A DNA stretch of 64,000 bases from Setaria digitata (GCA_003640385.1 RCAB01000212.1:38504-102503); one strand, 5' to 3'; shown: positions 13,385 to 26,527, numbered from the stretch's first letter. Made by a program: numbers and translations. The notes: generated by a model not told the origin, from the letters alone.

Positions 13385-14060
13385 TCAGCGAGTGGACAAA
13401 TGATGGATGCGAAGAAAAAGTGAGAATTTAAAGTACTTTGAAAGAATGAAGGATAGCATGGATGATAGTTTGAAACGAAGTGAAGTATTTTGCATAACAT
13501 GGTTGACTGCACGCATAGGAATGTTCGTGAAGGTTGACAGTGACGGTGACAGTGACGGTGCAGGTGATTCTAATGATGAGAACTGAAGTCGCATGTGATC
13601 AGAGGAAAGATGGAAGGATGAAGATGAAGAGAGATTGTGACAAAAAAGTGTCAAAGATGCAGCAGTAGTAGCATTAAGTGATTGAAAGTGACACAACAGA
13701 TAGTTGAAGTAATTATAATTATCATAAGTTGTTATTAAATGGAAGAGGGAGAGAGGATGGAACGAAGAGAATGCAAAATGTTGGGCGAATATTTTCAATA
13801 TCTATGACTGAACTCCTTCCCTCTCTCTCTCTCTCTCGCTTCTTCTGTGAGGTAGAGGTAAAAACTCCCTCTCTCCCTTCTACACCTTCTCTCTCCCTTT
13901 CCTCTATTCATTAGATAGGAAAATAATGCGACAGGTAGGTAAACGCGGCTCATCGGTCTGAAGGCCATTTGTCGTAGGTAGTTCGCTGAACGTCGTTGTC
14001 TCTGGTCGCTGTCATCGCTGTCGTCGCTGTTAGTGGTTCTTCACCTATGACCAATCGTAG
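13385..14060. promoter_or_regulatory. Strand-biased (GA/CT) and GC-richer block, possible promoter region
   Basis: This block differs from its surroundings. It contains a (GACAGTGACGGT)2-like direct repeat at about 13535-13560, CT runs at about 13820-13905, and a GC-richer CGCTGTCATCGCTGTCGTCGCTG repeat around 14004-14030. Read on the minus strand it is purine-rich (GAGAGA). It may be a promoter or 5' exon region for a minus-strand transcript such as filamin. That role is inference only. Confidence 0.25.
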
Positions 14061-16157
14061 AGCCAAAATCAGAAATTGAATTTGAATGTGATGTTCATCA
14101 CAATTTCAAAATAGGCAAATGTCCGATATGGCTATTGGGAATCGAATTGTTGAATCACGTATCACGTGTCCTTTCCTTGATACATTGAAATTACGTGTCC
14201 TTGAAGATGATAACGTAAGCTATCACGTAACCAAGTTTCCCATGTCACTCCTTGAATGTTTTATGACGCTTTCATTAGTAGCCTTTTACGATATCTATTT
14301 GCTCTATCTAAGGTAAGTCCTATCTTTCATCTGGAAGAAAAATTTTACTTCTAGAAGTATTTACAGTCCTGCTGAAACTGACAATGTTAGAAATCTTCTA
14401 AACTGCAAATAATCTCTTGCTAGGGGCTAGAAAAGATCTCTAGACAAGCTAAATTGAGAAGAGCCTAGCAACAAAGTTTATTCATCGATATATGAAGTTG
14501 ACCATAAGCAAACTTCCATTCAACGTATTACACTTCCCAAACCCTTCGAAGGCATTCATCCGATCGTCGTCACTAAACAAGAATGCATTACTGAACTAAA
14601 ACTGACATCATCGTGTTCGTCTTGACTGCGTGAAAGAATGCGGAAAGCAAAGTGAAATCCCTCTTCTGTCATAAATTACAGTTGATGCATTCCTTTGAAG
14701 AGCTCTAATCAAACTGTGAGAATTTGGAATTGAGATCAAGTGAGAATTGGCTAAGGACTGGCTGATAGGCTGAAGATGAGGCTCACGCTTGAGGCATTAA
14801 ATTGTACTGCAAGAATGAGAAGCCACTGAATTTTGTCTACTTCTTATCTTTATTCTTTAAATTAAAACAATTTCTATTGTTAACTGTCTAGGAAGGACAT
14901 TTTCTTGTTGCTAATCTAGTATGATAATGGATGTGATAGTGATTGCAACAGGGAATAAGTTGCTTTCTAGCATTATTTAACTCCTAAATTATAGAGGTCA
15001 CTCTATTATCGAGCATTTATCATTTTAGCATCTAAAATGAAAGTTTGATTTCAGGTATTCTTCCGTAAAAAGATGCTGTGGCCTGAAAAAAAGTATTAGA
15101 AGCGCACTGTTCATTAACATACTTCCTTTATTTAAAAGAAAGAAAAGATTTAATTGTTTCTATTATTTATTAATTATTCCTCTGATTAGTATCAGGCAAA
15201 ATTTCTCCCGTCTGGAATTGATACCACTCAAAAAAAAAAAANATTGTTTCTATTATTTATTAATTATTCCTCTGATTGGTATCAGGCAAAATTTCTCCCG
15301 TCTGGAATTGATACCACTCAAAAAAAAAAAAATAAATAAATAAACAAATAAATAAAAAAATGGAATAAAACAAAATGATGAGTAATATGTTAGATTTTCT
15401 TGGAAAAAAATTTGCTATTTAAGGATCTTCTTAATTTCCTTTTTTTTTTTTTTTTGAATTTTATTTATATTTGGACATAATTAAGAAAGAAATAACCTAT
15501 AATTATTCAAATTTATGGAATTCCAACAAAACAATTTTTTTCAGCAATCTTTTTAACCGTAAATCAGAAAAGCATGAAGAAGGCGGAAAAGACAAAGAAT
15601 GATAGGAAAGTTTCGAACAGTTCGATTCGATTGAAATGCACTGATAATGTCGATGCTAAAAAGAAGGAAATGAATGCAATGTTATTATTGCCGTTAGGAA
15701 GAATTAAAAAAAGATGAGAAAACAAGTTCTTCGTGAATGTTTGTTGTAGAATGCACAACATTGAAATGAAATCAAAAAATGAAGCAAGAAAAAAAAATTC
15801 GACTTCATATGTGAATTTAAAAACTTTTTTAAAGTAATACTAGAAGAATTTAAAAAAAGAAAAAAGAAAAGAAAATTCAAATGTTCAAATTAATAATTTG
15901 CAAGAATCTTGCTTTAGATATAATTATGCTTAAGTTCAATTTATTTCTATACAAATTTATAATCAGTCTTGGCAATTTATCAAATTATTGCAAGTCTCGC
16001 ATTTTCCATATCACTTAGATGCACCAATCTTCAGAAATATTAAAATGAATAAAAGAAATAGAAAAATCAGTCCACTGATAATATAGTATATCGATTTACC
16101 TGATCGTACTGATTGATTAAATGGGACAAAAATACGGAAATATTTTGGATAGTAAAA
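14061..16157. other. Non-genic stretch
   Basis: No confident gene. A plus-strand frame at 14119-14316 (MSDMAIGNRIVESRITCPFL...) runs into a GTAAGT donor. It contains imperfect ATCACGT/ACGTGTCC repeats rather than a recognisable domain. Long A-runs and an AAATAAAT repeat lie at 15320-15360. Confidence 0.4.
15153..15331. repeat. Direct duplication around a single N (assembly join)
   Basis: About 89 bases ending in an A12 run (15153-15241) recur at 15243-15331 with one substitution, separated by an N at 15242. Non-genic sequence. Confidence 0.85.
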
Positions 16158-16531
16158 ATGGATGTAAAGAGGAAGTTGATGCGAAATACACTTGAATTGA
16201 CAGTTCTGCAATGCAAGAATGTTGCAAATAATCATCCCAATATAAAAACACCCAATTTCAGGAGTATGAAGGACTGTCAGCTTCCTGTTAGCAATCCGGA
16301 TCCAGTTAACTGTTTACACCGTTCGTTTGATGATTTAAAAAAGAAACGAAATGTTTCGTAAGTAATTAGTCATTGAACTAGTAATGCAGGAAGTAAAAGT
16401 GAAAGTGGGCAGCCTCTAACATTCTTTCCAACTTTTTTTTTTTTCAGTTAATTATGATGTTTTCAACAATTTACAGTGGACGCCTAACTCGAATACTGAT
16501 TTATTTCAGTTACTTTTTGGCACAGCGATAA
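16158..16531 (+). CDS. Candidate small two-exon gene of unknown function
   Basis: A tentative model. The frame starts MDVKRKLMRNTLELTVLQCK and runs 200 bases to RSFDDLKKKRNV, ending exactly at a GTAAGT donor (16357). A phase-compatible acceptor (TTTACAG) at 16476 adds a short hydrophobic end (GRLTRILIYFSYFLAQR) and a stop at 16531, giving about 84 residues. Exon 1 has balanced coding-like composition and four cysteines within about 45 residues. The second exon is less sure because another frame there is also open (NYDVFNNLQWTPNSNTDLFQ). Confidence 0.28.
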
Positions 16532-16534
16532 ATA

Positions 16535-16794
16535 ATGACGACGTACTGTGCCAGCATAAGTGATCAATGTGATCAGTCAGGTAAGTATCGTGAAGTGAAG
16601 ATACCTTTTGCTAAAGGGAAGAAGTAAAGATACCTTTTGCTGATGCAAATGCCTTTACATCACAATGCCTTCATTATTTATGCAATCGTCGTACATCTGC
16701 AGGGACAATTGCAAATGTCGCATATTTTGCATACAATTATATTTGTTTACAATATAATCCATCTACTTCTCATACAAAATGTAAACATTTGTGA
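16535..16794 (+). CDS. Candidate very small two-exon gene, Cys-containing 45-residue peptide
   Basis: The ATG at 16535 opens MTTYCASISDQCDQS and runs to a CAG|GTAAGTATC donor at 16580. The next CTGCAG acceptor (16702) is phase-compatible and gives GTIANVAYFAYNYICLQYNP and then a Lys/Cys-containing end with TGA at 16794. The total is about 45 residues with four Cys. It overlaps no other confident model but is very close to the candidate just upstream; they could be alternative pieces of one transcript. No family recognised. Confidence 0.25.
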
Positions 16795-17136
16795 AGTAGA
16801 GAAAACTGGTAGGAAATTAAATACGGCAGTGAATTACGAAATGTAATCGATACTTTTGTAAGTTTATTTGAAAAAAAAAAAAAGAAGAAATGTAAAGCTA
16901 GAAGTTTGAATAAATGATAAATCTCAATGTAGTCTGATATAGCAGACTCGCTAAATTACTGCAATTTGTAATTTCACTAAACTGCATAGAAGCAAAATGC
17001 AGTTTTCATAAGACATGCATGCAAATCAGTTTGCCTTCGCACTGCTAGGTTAGGAGGCATGAACAACGAGAATACTTTGAACAAAGAGATGGCCGATTTG
17101 AACTGCTGAAGAAGGAAATTCAGCATGCAGTCGTTG

Positions 17137-17385
17137 TCACCCTAATTTCGATGGTTTTGTCCGATCACGCGAGATGAATTTCGCCATCTCGATCAGCGAC
17201 CCCCTCTCATCTATTTTTTGAGTTCTCTTGAGAAAAGTTCTCATCCATTCTAGTATGTCTACAACACAACAGCTCATATCTCGAGAGTGACTACCCACTT
17301 CCAGAACCGTTCGCGCTATTTCACAAAGTGTCATCCGGTTTCCGTCAGTCCCGTAAATTGTAAAAGCTCTTACAAATGAATGATT
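17137..17385 (-). CDS. Candidate exon encoding a helical, charged segment
   Basis: The minus-strand frame is open for about 80 codons and ends TAG. It carries YGTDGNRMTLCEIARTVLEV, CCVVDILEWMRTFLKRTQK and a basic C-terminus (SRDRTKPSKLG). Composition is coding-like, with amphipathic helices, and is less AT-rich than the flanks. Upstream AG sites are weak (GTAAG, TAAGAG). No partner exon could be joined with confidence, and no known domain is recognised. Confidence 0.25.
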   Translation of the reverse strand, partial: NHSFVRAFTIYGTDGNRMTLCEIARTVLEVGSHSRDMSCCVVDILEWMRTFLKRTQKIDERGSLIEMAKFISRDRTKPSKLG

Positions 17386-17399
17386 AGTTAATATTGATC

Positions 17400-20300
17400 A
17401 AATATTTTAAAAAGACTCAAAGTCAAGCATTCTATCGAACTGAAGAAAAAACTAGATTTAATTTCTTCCTCTTTCAAACTTCTCTAGCTTTGTCAAAACA
17501 AACAAAAAAGACTTTGTCAAAAATAACTTAGTAGAAATGGCATTAACTTCTCAAAACAATCATTTTCGGCAGATATTTGTCCCTTCCGAACACGAAATAT
17601 TCAAAACAAATTAAGTCTATCTAGCAAAGTAAGCCAGCACAATAGATGAATGCTCATACAACAAGGCTTTCTACACTAAAATACTCTGCACTATACTGAA
17701 TTTCGACACTTACTGCAATAATAAATACAATTTCATGGCAAGAAGCGACTGCAGCATTTGATATTTCTGACCATCTAAGTCTTTTTCACTTAGTACGAAC
17801 TAGCATGTTAGTTTCACAATTATAATAATACTGCTATAATCTTAGTCTCTTTGAACTATAATCTATCTATATTTATTATACTTCTTCTCCTAAAATTTAC
17901 ACTTAAAAAGTATGCTGAATCCTGAAAAGTCTGATTGATAAGTTTATGTAATTATGGAAAAAAGCCTCATGAGTCCATAGAGATAAGTGATTATTTCTCG
18001 ATCAATGGACTGGGCATTTTGATTGTACAAACATCCCAATAAGTAAAGAAATATAATTTGTTCTCAAAATCATTTGATTATTTTCTATTAATTTGCAAAT
18101 TTTACAATGAAATAGAAGAATGTTTCCAGTTGATGGACCTCTAATGTGTTTTTTTACTGCAGAAAAAAATTATTTTTTTTCAGCCAATATTTTTACCAAA
18201 TAATGCCGAACAAATATTTTTATTCTTTCATATTTCCTTAAAGTTATTAATTAGTAAGTTTAGTAGTACTAAAATACAATGCAAAAGATTCGCTACTTTT
18301 AATATTTGAAAAATTTACAGTTAAATTTATTTACACTCGAAAATTTTGGAACTGTACTTGAAATGGAAATGAATGTTCTGTTTTAATATCATTTACTGTG
18401 AGACAGTAAAAAAAATTAATAATAATTCAAACATATCTCTAACTTGTCTGTCTATAAATTTGTTCTCGAGTTGAAAAATTGAAATGTTTTAAATCGAATT
18501 CAGGACTTACCTCGAACATTTTATTTTTTCTAAAACCATGTAGAAAACACTAAATGTAAAAATAATTTCAACATTTTTTTGGCTATTTGAAATTTGAAAT
18601 CTTCCCCTCACGGAACTACAAACCGGAAAATAACAATGCAAATAATATTACAGAGTAAATTATATAGCAAATTAATTCTTTTAAGAAATTGCAAGTACCA
18701 TGAAAGTGACTATTTTCAAGTAACTAAAGGAAAAATTCCTTGTCCAAAATATATGGAAATTTTGCGTGGAAAATAGAACTGATAATTTCGAAAATCTATA
18801 TCATCGTTTTCAATAAACTGTTAAAGTAAACTTTCCAGGTGGAAAATTCTAACTTCCTAATTATTAGCTACTAAAAAAAAAAATGAAAAATGACAAATAA
18901 ATAAATAGGAGAGCAGTGTGTTGTAAACATGACCAATAACCTGTTCCTGACAATAAAAAATGTTTTTTTTTTTTTCTAAGAATGATAAGAAGTTACTAGC
19001 AAAACACAAATAATTATAACGGAAAGGAATAGAGGGAAGCATTTATTTCTCAAAATTTTATAAATCGAACAAAGTTGACAGTGAAGAAAATTTTTCAATT
19101 ATTTAGCAGCATAGAATGTTACCAACTTAACACTTATCATTTTATCAAGTTCAAAAACGGTGATAATCATCTATGCTCAATCCTTGTAGTTCTTTTTCTT
19201 TTGAGTTCATTCTTCCATGAAGCTAAATATTATTTTATCAGTTAGAATTCATTTCATCTGTTAAGCTCTTTGTCTAGATCAGGCCTTTTCAAATCACCCT
19301 AATTACTCCAAATAAGGTTCACTCCAATTTTTTTTATTAAATGGTCGAATTTAATGATCAGTCATAACACACTTCAAAAGTTGATCCAAAATCTTTGACA
19401 ATATTGTATTTTTTTTTTTGTTCATTTTTTTTTTTTTTTTTTTGTGGTTACTGATTAAAAATTTTTAACTGAAATATTTTTTTAAACAAATGTAAAAATT
19501 TTTAATTTAGAACGGATGTACCAATCATTTAAATATTTTTTTAAATATTTTGTGAATCAAAAATTCTTTTTTTTTTTGCACCGAGATAAGAAGAAGAAAA
19601 TAATCAAGCCACGATCATCTGAAGCTTAATCGTTATTAGATTTTAAGCTAGTAATTTTATGTGTGAATCAGTTTGGCAATTCTATATCAGATATCATATC
19701 AAATTAAAAATGCTTTTTGTTTCTTTAAATACACTTGTCTAATACTAATCGGAAATTTCTCTCCTTAGCATAGAATGCTTTCCTGTTCTACTTCTACGTA
19801 TAGATTTTAAAAAGATATGTAAATGATTTTACGTGAAGCTTCCCCAAACACGATATTTCGACAACTTTCCAGTATTTGTTACTAGTTTTTAGACTTGAAT
19901 CCCATTTATCCATTTATTACTATTATTATCATTCTTCTTAATATTATTATTTATTAATATTTCTTATTATAATTGCTATTTATTTATTTATTTATTCATT
20001 TATTTATTTTTAATACAGCTATCCTTTGTTATTTCATGTAGAAATTAATATGCTCACCATTAAAGTTACTGTTTTATAAAATAAAATCCGCAACTTTTCA
20101 AAGTATCAAACCATGAACAGAGCCTTTTTAAAAAGCTAGCTCATAAATTTTGAATAATTTTTAGTACATCCTATTTATTTTAAAATTACTGCCACAGGTA
20201 TTTCCAACAGTCGTAGTCCAAATACGGCTGAACAAATTATTACTTAGTCCTTTTAGTCTTAATGTGCACATATTGTCGATAGTTCAACGCTTGCTGTGCA

Positions 20301-23300
20301 AATAAATTACTATGTATTTCTGAGAAGTGATTAGTTAGTGCAAACTTAGAGATTCGTCCCTTTTCTACTGGCTAAGAAAGTAAGCAACTATAGAGCAATT
20401 CTTTTATGGCTTAGAAAAATTTGCTTCCTTCTCTAAATTTTTAAACTCTTTATTTAAAGGCTTGAATAAAATGCTTCTAAAGTTTCGATGAGAACATTGT
20501 CAACAGCGAGCATATCCTTGAAGTGCTGGATGTAATTCTCTTCCAGAAAGTCTCTTCAATATATTTTAAATCTAATTTATTTTCCCAACTTATTGGTCAC
20601 TCTTCCTATGCAATGACTTGAATACCTTCTTTACTCAAATTTCACACACACACACACACAGACAAATTAATTAAAATGATTATCATCACTAATCAAATGA
20701 TAATTGCTAGTTCAAAACATAACTGCATGACTGCTTTGTCAGAACATAATGATTTATCGCCCTTATCAGCGATCTCACAAATTTGATAGCAATTATCAAT
20801 ATCAATTGCATTGCTCAATTTCACTGATTTTATTTTTATAAAAAATAAATAAATGAATTCATTTCTCATGAAGGAATTTCATTTTAATCATAATTTATCC
20901 TCTTAATTAAAACGAGAAAACACTTTGTAAAAGGTATTTTTAAGGCAAACTAAATAGCATTAGAATTCTTTCAGACTAAAGTTTCAACAATGAAGGTTTT
21001 ATCGCACGTGAATTTGCACGTAAGTATACGTGTGTTCTTCCAGTGATTTTTTTTTTTTTTAGATGATTTATCTGACTAACCAAACTCCAGTAATTAATGA
21101 TTAACATCTTCCATGTCATTATTTTATCGTCTACAGCTACTTGATTTTTAAGTGTAAATAAATATTTGTTAAGCGGTAAAAATTTTAAATTTGAAGGGTC
21201 GTACTTTGGCGTCACGATTATATTCCAAAATAAAATGTCAACAAAAAGACACTTTTGCCGTCAGGAATGTTTTTCAATTCTAAAAAAACAATTATAGAAA
21301 AAAATTGTTTTTTAAAATTCCAGCACTTTTTTAGATGCACATTTTATAACATTCAGCAATTTTACGCATCTTTCTATGAAATATACAGACATGTACAATT
21401 TCGAGAATCGAGTCTGAAAGATGGAAAAGTTCTTGCAGACGAAATTTCTTAAAACTCCTTTTTTGACAGACAAATCTTTTATTTTTAAATTTCAATAAAT
21501 AAAATGCTGAAACAAACGATCCTTAATTTGTATCAAAGTTAGAAGTTAGCACACTTCATAAAATGATTGCTCAAGACTATTAATGAAAAAGATTATTAAT
21601 ATTTGACAGGAAAAAAATTAATGTGCTAATTTAAAAACCAAAACCAATAGGAACCTAAGTTACTTGCACGTATTAAGGGAGTTTGGGATTTCATCGTTAA
21701 GATTGCAAAGAAATAATAAAGGTATCATGTAGTGTAGACGCTGAAGAAACCCTGGTGAGCTGGAAAAATATTTGGAAAATTTTGCATCAAATAAAGGATA
21801 GAAAAATTTAATCCTACAGAAATGATATGCTATCCTGAATTAGACAGATAAAGGGTGCATTTCCAATTCTTCAGCTTTGTTTAATTGCGCTTCTCCTCAT
21901 TCAGAAGTTAGCAAGATGTCGAGATTAAGATTGAATCAGTTTTTGTGTAAAATTTCAAAATTTCAAGAAGAGGAAAAGAATGATAAGAATGAAATGAGTT
22001 CACTTTTGGCATCAGGATACAAAATAAAAAACGATTAATGATAAGCAATCATCAATTAGACAAATCTTTATCTAAAATATGAAAATGGAAATTTAAATGC
22101 ATCGAATTCTTTTTTATTTTCTTGTTAATAAAAAATATATACTTAGTAAGAGCATAATATGTCATTAGTAAGTTTCCTATTAAAAAAAAAAAAAAAAAAA
22201 AAAGAAAACTTCGAAACTGGCAATAAAAAAACCACAAAAATGAAATTAGAATTTTCTTATTTCAATTTAGTAATACAGTGAATGTGAAATGATCAAATTT
22301 TAGGGGCTTCAAAAAGAAAAAAATCTTCTGAAAAGTGGTAATTCTCCGTCTATGCATATGTCTTGTCCAATAGTCGGGAAATTTCATTAATTTCTAAAAT
22401 AGTTCAAAATATATATGTAAATATAACTTTTAATAAACCATAAGAACTTATTAGGATGCATATTCAGTTAGTTTATTGATAACAGCAAATGATGACTTGA
22501 CGTGACATTAAGTTTATACAAATGTTACTTCTAATGAATCCTAATCTTCTAATAAATAGTAGATGCGACTAGTTCATTGAATCCGTTAGATGAATATTAT
22601 AAGTAGCAAAAGTTTAAAATTGCTCACAGAATACAATTGAAGCAACCGTATCGTGCTGGTACATTGTGTCGTATTTGTTGTCACCTAGTGCTGTCATCTG
22701 TCATCGACACAACTCTCGAATCCTTCTTCACCGTGGATATTATTGACAAAACAAAACTGATGACAAGGTGATGACCATAATTCGTTCTGTTTAAATCGAC
22801 CAGTTCAATTCATACTTTCACTAGTCAAATTTTGCTTTCTATGTGCATCATTAATTTTTCGCCGCAATTCAGTTGCATTTAAAGAATTAAATTTGCAAAT
22901 AACAACCATCATTGACACAAATTATGTCGCAGTAAAAGGCACTTTGTCTATCAGCAATAAGGACCATTCCTTGATAATCACTGCTTATCACAAGACTAAT
23001 TCATTTTTAAAATTTTTGTCCACACAAAATATTCAAATTATTTTCATTGCCTTGATATACGCAATCTAATCCGAATGTGGATTATAACTAATAAAAACAA
23101 TTCCTCGAAATATGCTAATTTTCACAGAAAAGAAGAATCTTTTACAATGGAATTAACTTCTACACATACTTTTGATATTGGATTGTTGTTAATAAATTCA
23201 TCAGATGAAGTGATAGCAGTCCGTTTATTATAAAACTGATTACTAAATGACTAACATTTATAATTTGCTAAGAGATCTATTTTCACATAAAATGAGTCGA

Positions 23301-23466
23301 ATCTGATTCACGGAAATGTACAGAAAAACATACAGTTATTTAGATTGCAAAAAAAAAAAAAAGAAAAAATGAACTATAAAATTTCTTGATAAATAACTGA
23401 TAGTGTTCCGAAATCGTAGTCAATCACGAACAAGGACATTTCGACAGCTTTTTGTTGTTCCACCTA
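17400..23466. other. Long non-genic AT-rich stretch
   Basis: No supported gene in about 6 kb. It contains poly-T tracts (19411-19443, 21050-21060, 22181-22203), a TTTATTTA repeat at about 19979-20012 and a (CA)n microsatellite at about 20644-20660. Open frames are short and of AT-driven composition. Confidence 0.5.
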
Positions 23467-23499
23467 TTAACGGATTATGTATTGTAATACATGGCTGCA

Positions 23500-23574
23500 A
23501 TAATAATAATAATAATTAATAATAATAACAATAAAAATAATAATAATATATAATAATAATACTATAATAATAAT

Positions 23575-23630
<56 letters not shown>

Positions 23631-23633
23631 TAA
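23500..23633. repeat. (TAA)n / (ATT)n trinucleotide microsatellite
   Basis: About 130 bases are almost entirely AAT/TAA repeats with a few interruptions. On the minus strand it creates a spurious poly-Tyr/Ile frame, which is not a gene. Confidence 0.95.
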
Positions 23634-23867
23634 TAAGACGGAAGTGCAAAAGCAATCATTTTGTGCCTATTGGTATTGAAATTTCTAAATAGGCCTAACT
23701 TTATGGATAGTTAGATTTTAAGGAATCGAAAATCGGAAAATCTGAATGCGAAAAGCCTTAAGCATTATGGTTAATTATTTAGACTAGTCTTATTCTTTAT
23801 TTCTATTATCTTAATGCCTTAATATCAAAAGAATACTGAAACGGTGTAGGAAGAGAGTAAACCTTAC

Positions 23868-24630
23868 GGTGGTAATATCATTGTATCGTTGATCGATGTC
23901 ATTTGATTTTTGTGGTTCATCTTTTCCAACAAGTATTGCTGTCACCAGAAGGATTACGATAATTCTGAAATTAAATGCTAATTTTATCAACGTAACAATT
24001 TAAATTTTCAAAGAAAAGTCCTTCTTTCGGTTATCATTTCAAGTCATATATTTCTCGGTTACCATTTTAGGCGATAGATTTTTTTTCCTACCATTTTCTT
24101 TTATGAGTAGAATTAAACTACGTAAAATTAACTTCAAGAACTTGTAAATTCAAGTTGTAGTTAACATTGAAAATCCATCATTTCAATTGTATATACTAAA
24201 TAAAACTGAAAAGTTTTAAATAGTGAAACAATAACCGATTCCCAGACATTCTCATACTGTAAATCAAATGTTAATGAAATCAGAAATCAATTTTCTAACT
24301 CAAGTGACATTTTAAGAAATTTTAATATGACAAAAGCCGAATATCAACTTGTCTAATCAAATCGATATAGTCGAAAAGAATTACAATTAGTTTATTAGGA
24401 TAAAGGAAACTAAAAATGCATATTTGGATATCAATTGAAACTTTAGTTTGCAAAAGGCCAAGAAAATTTAATAATGGAATAATCGAAGAATTGTCACACT
24501 GAATGATTGTGTAACAGCCTTTTTGGTACCAAATATTCCGGGAAATTTCTGTAGAGGAAAAAAGAACTTACACGGTTAAAGCTATCAGAAATGGCTGATT
24601 GAAACCGAAAGTCGAAAATAAATTACCCAT
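23868..24630 (-). CDS. Small single-pass membrane protein of unknown function
   Basis: Exon 1 (24572-24630) starts MGNLFSTFGFNQPFLIALTV. It joins exon 2 (23868-23964) through GT|GTAAGT and TTTCAG, keeping frame, to give IIVILLVTAILVGKDEPQ and a polar tail ending NDIDQRYNDITT at a GTAAGG donor. The first 36 residues form one hydrophobic segment suited to a signal anchor, followed by a short charged tail. A third exon is unproven: a CATTCAG acceptor at about 23753 would add seven residues (IFRFSIP) and a stop, giving about 59 residues. No family recognised. Both splice sites are strong, so a transcribed small membrane protein is likely. Confidence 0.5.
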
Positions 24631-26527
24631 TTGCTGCCATAAGGTAAGAAATCGAAAAATAGGAAGGAAAAGGTGATAATCTGTAAACAACGAATGAGGA
24701 ATGGACTGAGAAATACACTAGTAGAGGAGGGATGCTACGAGATAAGTAATGCACACATAGACTACTAGGCTAGATGTATTCTACCCTAGATATGTAGCAA
24801 ATATATATGTGTCTTAGTGTCACTAACATATCGACAAGACATATAGATTTATTCAAACTTGGAACTAATTCGAAACCAATTGATTCTTCTTCATAGACAC
24901 TCAATGTACAGACCTGAATATGGCCAAAGATATGCACAAATTTTTTTTATCTTTCGAGATAAGAAATTGGTGATTGAGATATATTCTCGTCAAGTTTATT
25001 ATGATTTTAGAGAAGTCTTCCTCAGTTATTTGATGTCCTGACCTCAGGCTAATGTTGCTTCATTTGCTAGACATGGGAATTCCTATATGTGATCTAGTGT
25101 AGCCTGCTGTAGTTAGCTTAATTCTTCTATATCAACAATTATTGGCTCATTTTTTAAACTAACTGTTAACAATAGTAGTTAATGTCATTGAATTAGGCAG
25201 TTAAACATTTTTTTTTTTGAACTAGAAATTTCGAGTCATTTAACTAATTCAGTTTTAAAGTAAAAAATCAAATAAATAATTCGGTTTTCAAATAAAGTGG
25301 AAGAACTAAGGAAAATTGTCTAGGTGTTAACCAATCTCTCTAAACTTATATAGTTAGTTCAAAAGCGAGAAATCAAAAAGCTAGGAATGTAACATCAATA
25401 TGTCAAACCAACGGGAAAAACATATATATGATACATGACAATGATAACCATTGTTTAAAAAAAAAATAAAAAATAAAAAATGAAAAAAGAAATTGTTAAA
25501 AGATTGTTTCATTTATTTAATGCATCTAAAGAACTCACTGATAAGAGAAGCTATTAGCTCGAATTTCATGTGAAAAAATTAAATATAAAAAACATCATTG
25601 CAAGGACCTCTGCAGATGATGATGAGAAGAAAGCCTTATGGCTTTTTACAAGAATTGATTGAATTTTTGAAATTTTGAGTATGTTACACGAGTGAATACA
25701 GACAGTGACCTCTATTTTTTTTTTTTTTTTTCAATCTTCCTTACTGTTTGAAATGCTTAATTTGAATAAAAGCATCTTTACTTTATTCATTTTTAAGCAT
25801 TAATATGTAAAACAAAGCAGTGAGTTAATTGAAAGATATATATTTCACTATTAACTTCAGTATTTGTTTCTGTGGTAGATATGTTTCATTTCCATAGATG
25901 TATTCCAACAATTCTTTAGATGGCACTCATTTTCAGGCAAGCTAATAGCCTATAATCAAGGAAAATAAATTTAAATAAATTTGGAAACTTTTTTAATGTC
26001 AATTTTTGAGTGCAAAAGAAATTATAATAGGAATTGTAATTCTGCAATTTTGCAAAAAATTATGATAAATTACGTTGTGGAATTAAGGCAATCAGTATTA
26101 TAATTAACTTTCATAAGTTAATTTTCATAAAATTAGTCGTTTTTTTTTTCATTTTGATGGTGAATTAATTACAGAATTCTCGCTTAACTTCCTTCTCATC
26201 TAATTAAATAATTCCAAAAAGGAAAGAAATATCTTCATTCAACATGAACTATGGCTAAAGTTGAAAATATCAGGAGAGAAAAATAAAAACTCACGTTGAT
26301 CTGCGTCCAAATCAACGTTTCGGAAGTCTAGTGCTTCCTGAAGTGGAATTGCCTAATCAGCTCGTGAAGCGAACGTCCTCTATCTTTGTCGATACTGTTA
26401 TCAAGAATATTTTGCACTTCTACAATTTTCTGTTAACAATAAGAAACACTACCTTCAAGTATATTTTAGAGCTCATTTTTTCTTTTCGAATTTCAATTTC
26501 GACAACACAAATTTCATATTTGAAGGA
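24631..26527. other. Intergenic stretch between two small minus-strand genes
   Basis: No gene supported. Contains A/T-runs (25455-25490, 25714-25731) and only short chance frames. Confidence 0.5.

Noticed and set aside
13385..13798. 137-codon minus-strand open frame, the longest in the window
   Set aside because: Ser/Phe/Leu-rich composition follows the CT/GA bias of the DNA. No domain, no splice context, and other frames are similarly open.
14119..14316. Plus-strand frame MSDMAIGNRIVES... ending at a GTAAGT donor
   Set aside because: Only one exon-like piece, contains internal imperfect ACGTGTCC/ATCACGT repeats, and no compatible next exon was found.
23467..23655. Poly-Tyr/Ile open frame
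   Set aside because: Direct translation of an (ATT)n microsatellite.
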